Source: Planctomycetaceae bacterium
GTDB lineage: Bacteria > Planctomycetota > Planctomycetia > Planctomycetales > Planctomycetaceae
Length of the DNA: 64,000 nucleotides
Assembly (NCBI GenBank): GCA_021732785.1
Contig: JAKFUG010000048.1
Span: 1-64,000 of the forward strand
Reading direction: 5' to 3'
Part shown: piece after piece, positions 37,585 through 45,500 of the stretch
Position numbering within the stretch: the stretch's first letter is position 1
Layout: each line of letters opens with the position of its first letter
The notes under the pieces: model-generated
Told to the model about the DNA's origin: nothing
Database searches by the model: none
What the model saw: the letters and a program-made list of their open reading frames with translations, nothing else
Translations under genes and position numbers: made by a program

Positions 37585-37744
37585 GCGCTCTCTCCGATCG
37601 AAAGCCGGTAATGCTCTATCCAAATACGGTACGACAAAAAAACGTCGTGACGTGCGAGCAGAAACGTGGCGAGGATAGGCCGGGTGAGGACAATCACGAG
37701 TCGTGACCATCGACTCAGCACGACAACGCCGAGCAGAGGCTGCT

Positions 37745-38236
37745 TTAGCAGCGAATGACGACCGTCGAAATGACGGTCAATGCGAAATCACGGAGAGAAG
37801 GTGGACTGCTCCAGCGGACGGGCAGCAATCGAGGGGCCACAATCTCTTTGCCGGTGAACATGCACGGCTGAAAGGCAACAAGCTGAGCGAATCGCTCGGT
37901 GTCGGAGATCGTCGAGTTTCGAGCAACCGAAGGCGGCTGCTCAGCCGAAGTGGCGATCAAGATATGCGTGCATCCACACGGACTGGACGGCGACATTTGT
38001 CCAGTGATTTTGACCGCTCCGCCTTGTCGACAGTCGCATTTTTTCGCTTTGCAAGAACAGCAGGGACCATCCTCTTCGACCGGCGTTATTTGTCGTTGGC
38101 AGCACGTGCAGGACGCCGGGCCTGAGTCCAGACACCAAAAGGAACCATCGTTGCTGATGCACAGATAGACAGATGCTCCGCCCCCGGTAAGGAGTTGCGT
38201 CGCTATCAGCATCAAAATGCACAACGATTTCGCCAC
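37745..38236 (-). CDS. Cys-rich exported protein at head of metal efflux operon
   Basis: Not assigned to a named family. From the GTG at 38236 (GGACGAG upstream) it is 163 residues: a hydrophobic segment (SLCILMLIATQLLTGGGAS), then a Cys-rich stretch with CISNDGSFWCLDSG, CTCCQ, GPCCSCKAKKCDCRQGG and CGCTH, then a tail with RDFALTVISTVVIRC. The Cys clusters suggest metal binding outside the cytoplasm. It is the first gene of the minus-strand run leading into the RND adaptor (160-base gap), so it may act as a sensor or buffer. The open frame extends to 38413 but the upstream part looks non-coding. Confidence 0.6.
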   Translation of the reverse strand: MAKSLCILMLIATQLLTGGGASVYLCISNDGSFWCLDSGPASCTCCQRQITPVEEDGPCCSCKAKKCDCRQGGAVKITGQMSPSSPCGCTHILIATSAEQPPSVARNSTISDTERFAQLVAFQPCMFTGKEIVAPRLLPVRWSSPPSLRDFALTVISTVVIRC

Positions 38237-38519
38237 CGAGGCTCGTCCTTCCGAAAATGGAGTGATTGTTGATTTTATCGGCAGACAGCTTGTGAAACAA
38301 TAGGGAAACCTCGAGATTTGGCTCAAGTGTCGTCTTTGGACGCTCTCATCTGGGCAGAGGGCTTTGGATGGGTGCGGAGACAAGCGTCGAACCTGCACCC
38401 CCCAGTAACGCAAACCACCGGTTCTGTTGGGCGTACCGGTGCGGACGGGAATTGATTGAATTCAATTGACATCGGCCCGCAAATAGACAATGGGTTTCCT
38501 CATAGAGAGGAATTCCAAA

Positions 38520-39119
38520 TTGGAAGCATTGAATCATACGGTTTTCTTGATGATTAACGCTGGCGCTTCACCGGCCCCTGAAATCTTGTTCTTCGCAACT
38601 TTTCTGGCTCAGTGGCTCATTGGCGGTGTGCCGCTCTTATTAGCGGGGTTGTGGCTGTGGGGGACTCGCGGCGACCGTGCGGTAGTGCTTGTGGCCACCA
38701 CCAGTATCGCTTTCTCGCTTGCCTGCAACCAGCTGGTCCGCTCTCTCTGGCCGCATCCCAGGCCGTTTATGATAAGTCTCGGACACAATTTCCTTTCACA
38801 CCGGCCAGAAGCGTCGTTCCCGAGCGATCATTCCACTGCGTTCTTTGTCCTGGGACTGTGCCTCATGCTGACTTCGCTGCCCAGACTCGGCGGTATCGTC
38901 GTCCTCCTTGGTATCGTAGTTGGGTGGTCGCGTATCTACTTGGGAGTGCATTTTCCTTTCGACATTTTCGGGTCGATGTTATTTGCGATCCCAAGCAGTT
39001 GGCTTGTGCTTTTCGTGTTCACACGCTGGCGACTCGGTGAACGTGTGCTGGATTTTCTGGAACGCCTCTACCGACTTGTATTCGCAATGCCGATCACCAA
39101 AGGATGGGTTCGCCCCTAG
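38520..39119 (+). CDS. PAP2-family membrane phosphatase (undecaprenyl-diphosphatase-like)
   Basis: A 199-residue membrane protein from a TTG start with AGAGGA 8 bases upstream, giving LEALNHTVFLMINA, the usual beginning of BcrC-like proteins. The longer frame from ATG 38490 has no ribosome site. PAP2 motifs: RSLWPHPRP, PEASFPSDHSTAFF, SRIYLGVHFPFD. About six membrane segments. Such enzymes recycle undecaprenyl diphosphate; copies of PAP2 and lspA genes often travel with cadmium operons in proteobacteria. It converges with the lspA-cadA-arsR cassette. Confidence 0.85.
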   Translation: MEALNHTVFLMINAGASPAPEILFFATFLAQWLIGGVPLLLAGLWLWGTRGDRAVVLVATTSIAFSLACNQLVRSLWPHPRPFMISLGHNFLSHRPEASFPSDHSTAFFVLGLCLMLTSLPRLGGIVVLLGIVVGWSRIYLGVHFPFDIFGSMLFAIPSSWLVLFVFTRWRLGERVLDFLERLYRLVFAMPITKGWVRP

Positions 39120-39279
39120 CATCATAGCCCTCCGCTTCCCGTTCCCGTTCCCGGCATGGAAATGGAGCTGCAAAGTAATCCGTCGAAAATCGCCGTGACG
39201 TGCCGGAACCTGGACTCAAGGCAGGGCTTGGTTCCTGGTCGATGCGTTGCCAATCCATTGGAATGGGTTCATGGAACAT
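39094..39279 (-). pseudogene. Partial copy of the 3' end of the methylase/helicase gene
   Basis: The minus strand reads WQRIDQEPSPALS where the large methylase/helicase gene at 42551 ends RQRQRIEQEPSLS and stops. Plus-strand positions 39214-39251 and 42549-42585 align with 34 identities over 38 columns, three mismatches and one gap; the gap destroys the stop codon. Only about 40-60 bases of the similarity are clear. The two copies bracket the lspA-cadA-arsR cassette in the same orientation. Confidence 0.55.
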
Positions 39280-39328
39280 CCTCGGCGGATTGATCGATGG
39301 CTTTTGGACAGTTGCTGAGGCTGCGTGC

Positions 39329-39775
39329 TTATCTAGGTCGATAGATAAGCATTATAGCGCCAATGAAGATGGCACAATCAGTGACATTGAAAGCAGGCCA
39401 ATGGTGGCCGAAGGCGTGGAAATCCAAATAGTCCGCTACTGCACCGAAGCGCATACGATCAATGATATTGCCCGTTGATCCGCCGATAATAAGGCCAAGC
39501 GCTGTTGCAGTAAGTGGACACGAAGTGCGAAAGAGCCAGCGTAGCAGGATAAGACTGATTACCATACTTAAGCCGGAAAGCAGCCACTGGCCGTAGGCGA
39601 GGCCGTGAAGCATGCCAAAGCTGATACCGCGATTCCATATCTCCACTAAGTTAAAAAACGGTAAAACTTCGATGCTATGGCGCTGCGCGGCAACAGCATC
39701 AAAAGCCGTCACGCGCGCAAACCGATGGCCGAGGATGACCAGCGTCGCAAGAAAAAGATACCGCCCACGTTTCAT
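39329..39775 (-). CDS. lspA: Signal peptidase II-like protein of the cadmium cassette
   Basis: A 148-residue lipoprotein signal peptidase. Conserved parts: IEVLPFFNLVEIWNRGISFG, GGSTGNIIDRMRFGAVADYL (first catalytic Asp) and HWPAFNVTDCAIFIGA (second Asp). The N-terminal Asp-Gln motif usual near residue 15-20 is replaced by LGHRFARVTAF, perhaps from compensating frameshifts. Its first codon overlaps the cadA stop by 4 bases (ATGA), so translation is coupled. Its stop lies in a 9-bp inverted repeat (GCTTATCTA...). Such lspA copies are commonly found behind cadA in proteobacterial metal islands. Confidence 0.85.
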   Translation of the reverse strand: MKRGRYLFLATLVILGHRFARVTAFDAVAAQRHSIEVLPFFNLVEIWNRGISFGMLHGLAYGQWLLSGLSMVISLILLRWLFRTSCPLTATALGLIIGGSTGNIIDRMRFGAVADYLDFHAFGHHWPAFNVTDCAIFIGAIMLIYRPR

Positions 39776-41916
39776 TTCTTAACTTTCAGCAGGCGCAGGC
39801 CGTTGAATACGACAATCAGACTCGCGCCCATATCGGCGAAAACGGCCATCCCGAGAGTTGCGTGGTTGGCAAAATTAAGTGCCAGAAATACTGCCTTGAT
39901 GCCAATCGCCAGGGTAATATTCTGTCTTAAGATGCTGCCTGTTTTGCTGCTCAGAGTGATAAAAAGCGGAATGCGGCGCAGATCATCCTCCATTAACGCC
40001 ACGTCCGCCGTTTCCAGTGCCGTATCGGTACCTGCCGCGCCCATCGCAAAGCCGATGGAGGATTTGGCAAGCGCAGGCGCATCATTGATCCCATCCCCTA
40101 CCATGCCGACCTCGCCATAACGCTGCTGCAATTCTTCAATGGCGGCGAGCTTGTCTTCCGGCAGCATATTGCCCCGTACATCCTTGATGCCGACTTCTGC
40201 GGCAATGGCGTTGGCGGTATTCTGATTATCGCCCGTCAGAAGGACGCAACGCACCCCTTGCGCCTGCAGGGTCTTAACCGCCTGCACGCTAGAATCGCGG
40301 ATGGTGTCTGCCACGGCAAAGATGCAGAGCGGCTTTTGTTCGGTAGCAAGTGTTACTACCGTCTTGCCTTCTTTTTCGAGCTTTTCCAGCGTCGCTTCCA
40401 AATCGGGCTGACAAATGCCGAGTTCTTCGATCAGCCGGTGATTTCCAATGTAATACAGCGTGCCATCGATTACGCCTTTGACGCCGCGCCCGGTAATGGA
40501 TTCGAAACTCATGACCTCCAGCAACTGATATTGCTGCTGTCCCAAAGAACCGACAATGGCATGAGCAACCGGATGCTCGGAATGCGAATTGAGGCTTGCC
40601 GCCAAATGCAGGCATGTTTCCTTTGACTGGTTATCAAGCGGCAAAATATCCGTCACCTTCGGCTTGCCATGCGTCAGCGTGCCAGTCTTATCGAGAGCAA
40701 GAGCTTTGAGTTTGCGACCTTCCTCCAGATACACGCCGCCCTTGATAAGTATGCCGCACCGCGCGGCGGCGGCAAGGCCGCTGACTACCGTGACCGGCGT
40801 GGAGATCACCAGCGCGCACGGGCAGGCGATCACAAGCATGACCAGCGCCTTGTAAAACCACGGAGTGAAGGCCGCGCCGAAGGCCAGTGGTGGAGCAGCG
40901 GCAAGCAACACCGCCAGCAACACCACGGCGGGCGTGTAATAGTGTGCGAAGCGGTCAACGAAGCGCTGCGTGGGCGCTCGCTCGCCTTGCGCCGCCTGCA
41001 CAGAGCGGATGACGCGCGCCAACGTCGTATTGCCCTTATTGGCCGTGACGCGAAACTCAAATGAGCCTCGCTCGTTAATCGTACCAGCAAATACCGCGTC
41101 GCCTGTCTTCTTTTCCACCGGCATGCTCTCGCCGGTGATTGGAGCCTGGTTGACGGTGGACTGGCCGCTGATGATTTTACCGTCAAGCGGGATGCGCTCG
41201 CCCGGCTTCACAAGCACGATGGCTTCCATCGCCACATTGTCCACCACCGTCGTTTGCCAACTGCCGTCTGGCTGCTTGACGCTGGCCGATTCCGGAGTCA
41301 TTTCCATCAGGCTGCGAATGGCATTACGCGCGCGGTCGAGAGAATAAGCTTCGATCAACTCGGCCAGTGCGAAAAGACACGTCACCATCGCCGCTTCCGG
41401 CCACTGGCCAATCAGAATTGCACCGACAATAGCGATCATCATCAGGAAATTGATATTGAGTGTGAAATGGCGCAGGGCCACGAGCCCCTTTTTGACGGTG
41501 TCGATGCCCCCGGTGGTAATAGCCAGGAGAGAAAGCCCGATCACCAGCGGCGAGCTTTCCTGATGGGTAGTCCAACTGATAATTTCGGCAATGAGCGCCA
41601 TCGCGCCGGAGAATCCCACAAGCAGTTTGGTTTTAAGGGATACGGCTTCCACATGCTTGGCAGGGGCATCGGCTTCACTGTCTCGGCGTTCGGGCTCCAT
41701 TCTAAGTTCTTGCAAAGCGGTAAATACCGCAGCGTCATCAGCCAGATGATGGGTGACTGTCAGCTCCCGCTGTATCAGATTGAAGCGAAGCGATTGCACC
41801 CCTTCGATGCCTACCAGCCGGTGGCGAATCAGCTTTTCCTCACTGGGGCAATCCATCTTGTGGACGGTGTAAACAGTTTCCTTTGGGTGGGTAGAGTTGG
41901 GGATCATACGAGTCAT
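39772..41916 (-). CDS. cadA: Cd/Zn/Pb-exporting P1B-type ATPase
   Basis: A 714-residue heavy-metal P-type ATPase. The N-terminal metal domain is atypical: KMDCPSEE replaces the GMTCxxC loop, as in a known subset of Cd/Zn pumps. Further landmarks: actuator motif ITGESMPVEK, membrane metal site VIACPCALVIS (CPC near 365), phosphorylation site ALDKTGTLTHGKP (Asp near 409), nucleotide-domain HP in SEHPVAHAI, hinge GDGINDAPAL. It would pump Cd(II), Zn(II) or Pb(II) out of the cytoplasm. AAGGAAGG lies about 8 bases before the ATG. It follows arsR and a tiny ORF and overlaps lspA. Confidence 0.95.
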   Translation of the reverse strand: MTRMIPNSTHPKETVYTVHKMDCPSEEKLIRHRLVGIEGVQSLRFNLIQRELTVTHHLADDAAVFTALQELRMEPERRDSEADAPAKHVEAVSLKTKLLVGFSGAMALIAEIISWTTHQESSPLVIGLSLLAITTGGIDTVKKGLVALRHFTLNINFLMMIAIVGAILIGQWPEAAMVTCLFALAELIEAYSLDRARNAIRSLMEMTPESASVKQPDGSWQTTVVDNVAMEAIVLVKPGERIPLDGKIISGQSTVNQAPITGESMPVEKKTGDAVFAGTINERGSFEFRVTANKGNTTLARVIRSVQAAQGERAPTQRFVDRFAHYYTPAVVLLAVLLAAAPPLAFGAAFTPWFYKALVMLVIACPCALVISTPVTVVSGLAAAARCGILIKGGVYLEEGRKLKALALDKTGTLTHGKPKVTDILPLDNQSKETCLHLAASLNSHSEHPVAHAIVGSLGQQQYQLLEVMSFESITGRGVKGVIDGTLYYIGNHRLIEELGICQPDLEATLEKLEKEGKTVVTLATEQKPLCIFAVADTIRDSSVQAVKTLQAQGVRCVLLTGDNQNTANAIAAEVGIKDVRGNMLPEDKLAAIEELQQRYGEVGMVGDGINDAPALAKSSIGFAMGAAGTDTALETADVALMEDDLRRIPLFITLSSKTGSILRQNITLAIGIKAVFLALNFANHATLGMAVFADMGASLIVVFNGLRLLKVKK

Positions 41917-41996
41917 TTATTGGCCTTCCTTGCATGCTTGACGAACGTCGTGGACGGGTTTAATCCTTAACAGCACCCAATTCTTCGTAGAGCTCG

Positions 41997-42119
41997 TCAC
42001 TGGTTGAAGCTAGCAAAAATTGCGAAAGTCGAACTTACCTCGCTGAGGAAATATAGAATTGCGCTGAGTGCGGCGATTAAGAAGCAAACAAACAATAATG
42101 CGTGTTTCATAGGATTCAT
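41997..42119 (-). CDS. 40-residue membrane peptide coupled to arsR
   Basis: MNPMKHALLFVCFLIAALSA, then ILYFLSEVSS and a stop. The ATG overlaps the arsR stop by 4 bases (ATGA), so it is probably translated by coupling. It has one strong membrane segment. In the +1 frame after a run of five T the sequence continues as ASTSDELYEELGAVKD and a stop, which reads like a natural tail, so the present peptide may be a frameshifted form of a ~50-residue protein. Function unknown; its place between arsR and cadA suggests a link to metal export. Confidence 0.5.
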   Translation of the reverse strand: MNPMKHALLFVCFLIAALSAILYFLSEVSSTFAIFASFNQ

Positions 42120-42433
42120 GGCCTGGTTTGTGATACATGTCGCATCAGATCAACTAGAATGCAGCGGACATGGTCGCCGTTCACGCCATAAAAAATGTGC
42201 CGTCCCTGACGCTTAGCCTTGAGCATTCCGGTGCCCCGGAGCAGGCGCAAATGATGGCTCACCAGCGATTGTGAAAGCTCGACCTTTTCGATGATGTCGG
42301 AAACGCAGGTCGGGCTTTCCATGCAGGCGATGATGATTTTCAATCGGCTGGGATCGCCCATCAGCCGAAGGATGTCCGACAGCTCGGTGAGCTGGTCGTC
42401 ATCAATGCGGGGAATCGTGCTGACGTTTTTCAT
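42116..42433 (-). CDS. ArsR/SmtB-family metal-responsive repressor
   Basis: A 105-residue winged-helix repressor: DILRLMGDPSRLKIIIACME, then ESPTCVSDIIEKVELSQSLV and SHHLRLLRGTGMLKAKRQGR, followed by FYGVNGDHVRCILVDLMRHV. The Cys in ESPTC sits where CadC-type sensors have their metal-binding Cys, and a second Cys lies in VRC. It most likely represses its own operon (arsR-sORF-cadA-lspA) until Cd, Pb or Zn binds. ATG at 42433 gives the family-typical N-terminus; no good ribosome site is visible. An AT-rich sequence with repeated ATACAT lies upstream. Confidence 0.88.
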   Translation of the reverse strand: MKNVSTIPRIDDDQLTELSDILRLMGDPSRLKIIIACMESPTCVSDIIEKVELSQSLVSHHLRLLRGTGMLKAKRQGRHIFYGVNGDHVRCILVDLMRHVSQTRP

Positions 42434-42470
42434 GGAGCATTCGATCTTCGTTGCGGTTGTTACTACCCAA

Positions 42471-42496
42471 ATACATGAATACATATTGATGTGTAT
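42471..42496 (-). promoter_or_regulatory. Possible ArsR operator
   Basis: ATACAT occurs twice in direct orientation (42471-42476, 42479-42484) and the second faces ATGTGTAT (42489-42496) as an imperfect inverted repeat. ArsR-family operators are AT-rich imperfect palindromes near the start of the regulated operon, and this one lies 38-63 bases before arsR. Inferred from position and sequence only. Confidence 0.35.
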
Positions 42497-42550
42497 ATCC
42501 GGTTGTGTTTTCGCTGTAAAGTCCAAAACGCTTTAGTAGGCATCGGAGAC

Positions 42551-45500
42551 TCAAGACAGGCTTGGTTCCTGTTCTATGCGTTGCCGCTGCCTTGCGATGC
42601 GATCTTGGAAGGTCATCTCAGGCTTGATGGATGAATTCTGTGTCGTGCCGGCGTGGTTGGAGGGAGTTTCGGAAGGCGCGAGGTCCTTGAGAATGGGCTC
42701 GACCGTGACGTCGGACAATGTGGCCGTTCCTGCCACGGATGCTGCGTCATCGGCAACCATCGTTGGATCGGAAATGGGAAGCACCGGTGACCGCCTGCGG
42801 ATGCGGGCGGTGATGGGTTCCTCGGCGGTGGAGTGCTTTTGACGGGCACGCTGCGGTGCGGCCTCAATGCTGTTGGCGGCCTTGAGTGCCTTGATCTTGT
42901 CGGCCAGTTCGGAAGCAGTTGGCCCCTCCTCATTGTCCGGCTGATGTCCCGCGTTCGCGGAAAGCCCCGCTTTGAGCTGGTCACGCAGCCCGGTCAACTC
43001 GGTGAGGTAGGTGTCGTGGGTGAAGGGCTTGCCCAGCCGGGCCTGGTAGTCGCGAAGCTGAGATTCGGCGATGGTGAGGTCTTGCCGCACCCGAACAGAT
43101 TCGGAGCCGTAGGCGTTGGCAAGGCGCTCCAGATTATTCAGGACCGCACGCGGTCCCTGGTGTTCGTGGGACAGGCCGGTTTGGCGAGTGACCGCCCCTT
43201 CGAGATACACGTCGGGCGGAAACTGAGGATTCAGGACAATCCCAAATCGCAGGCCCCGATAGATACCAAGAGGCACGCGGGTTGTTTCGCGGACGCTCAG
43301 GGGCAAGGTATCGAGTTTGCCGCCGAGAACGGCGGCTACATCCTCGCGGGGCCAGGTGCGTTTGCCGATGGTAATGGGGTCGTCTGCATGAGTATCGGCG
43401 GTGGCGTGATCGGTCGTGAGATTGGACAACCGACCGGATAGGCCCGCGATCATGGCCGGTAAATCACGCACACTGCGGCGGGCGACATATTGTTCATCAA
43501 GATGGTTCTTCTTGAGCAAGGTGAGCCTTTGCAGTTCAGCGTCAGCCTCGGCAAGGGTCAGTACCGCCGGGTTGCCCGATGCAATCGCTTTAACCTCGGC
43601 GTAGGAGAGTTCCTGACCGCCAATGTCTTCGGCGCGGCGGGCGGCGTTGTCGCCAGTGATGACCTGGCCGATAAACCTGGCCTTGGTCTCTAACGCCTGC
43701 CACATATAGGCATCGAAGGAACCTTCGGTGACGTAACGGTAAATCGCGACTTCCTCGTTTTCATTCCCCTGGCGGAGAATCCGGCCGTCGCGTTGCTCAA
43801 CCTCGGCAGGTTTCCAGGGGGCATCGAGGTGATGCAGCGCGACAAGACGTTTCTGGACGTTGGTGCCAGTGCCCATTTTCTGCGTGCTGCCAATCAGCAC
43901 CCGCACGGAACCGTTGCGGACCTTCTCGAACAGTGCCTGTTTCTTGGCGTCGGATTCGGCGTCGCCGATGGCGGCGATCTGCTCGGCCGGAACGTCGGCA
44001 GCGATGAGTTTGTTGATAATTTCACTGTAGGGCGAATACCCCCACGGGGTACGGTTCACGCCCATGTCGGCAAAGATCATTTGCGTGCCGCGTGTCACGG
44101 CGGACTTTTTCCAAACATCCACGACGTTTTCAACGAGGCGGTTGACCTTCGATTCCGGGAAGTCGGGGGCCGTGGCTGAAAGCATCCTGGCGTCGGTCGC
44201 CAGTTTTCGGCCATCGGTGGTGATGGACAATGCGTTATCGACGCGGGGGTCCACCTTTTGTGACCGCAGGCGTTCGTAGCGTTCCACCAGTTCTTGCTGG
44301 AGTTCCTGTTGCTCGTCGGACATCGGACAGGCAACCACGGTGGGTTTTCCGCCTTGCAGGCGGGGACGCGGCAGGTTCAGCATCTCGGCCGTCTGCACGT
44401 CCGAGAAGGCCCGGAACATTTGCTGGAGTTCCGGCAGGTTGGTGAATCGGGCAAAGCGGCTTCGTGGCCGCAGGCCCGCACCGTCCGGGGAGATTTCCAT
44501 CGTATCGACGACTTCGCCGAAGGTGGCTGCCCAGGCGTCGAAATGTTCCAGCCCACGGCTTTTAAGTCCCTCGGGGTCGAGGAAACGCTGCATTGTGTAC
44601 ATCTCGACCATCGTGTTGCTGATCGGCGTGCCGGTGGCAAACGTCACCCCGTGGCCGGTGTGCTGCTCGTCGAGGTAACGGGCTTTCATGTACACGTCGA
44701 AGGCCCGCTCGCTGCCGCCGGTCTGGATGCCCGCGACCCGCTCCATCTTGGTAGGCGTCTCCAGGTTCTTGAAATAATGGGCTTCGTCGATGAAGACGTG
44801 ATCGACGCCAAGTTCATCGAACACCAGCCCGTCATCCTTCTTCTTCTCGGCGAGCAGGTTTTTGAGGCGTTCCGCACGAGCCGCCTTTTGTTTCTCGATG
44901 GTCTTGATGAGATTGCGGTTGGCTCCCCTGGCACCCGCGTGTTCGCGGAGCAATTCGTCATATTCGGCGATCTGCTCCACGAGGAATTTTTCCTGATAGT
45001 CCCGTGACATGCCGATCCGCTCGAAGCTGCTATGCGTCACGATGATGCCATCCCATTCGCCGCTGGCAATTTTGGCGGTGAGGAATTTCCGGCGATCTTT
45101 CGTGAGGTCTTCCTTGGCGGCAATCAGCAGCTTGGCATTCGGATAAAGCTGCATGAACTCGCGGGAGAATTGCTCCAGCAGGTGATTGGGGACGACGAAC
45201 ATCGGCTTCTTGATGAGCCCGGCTTGCTTCATCTTCATGCCGGTCGCGGCCATTGTGAACGTCTTGCCCGCACCGACGGTGTGGGCAAGCAGCGTGTTGC
45301 CGGAACTCATCCCCCGCCACACCGCGTCGTCCTGATGAGGCCGGAGTTTAATTGCTTGATTCATCCCTGGAAAATCCAAGTGCGAACCGTCGAACAGGCG
45401 GGGACGCAGATTGTTGTACGTGTCGTTGTAGATCCGCACGAGGCGCTCGGTGCGATCAGGATCAGAGAACACCCATGAGCGGAAGCGCTCCTTGATGAGC

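Noticed and set aside
39329-39352. Inverted repeat at the lspA stop as terminator
   Set aside because: The 9-bp stem is AT-rich, overlaps the coding end and has no T-run after it.
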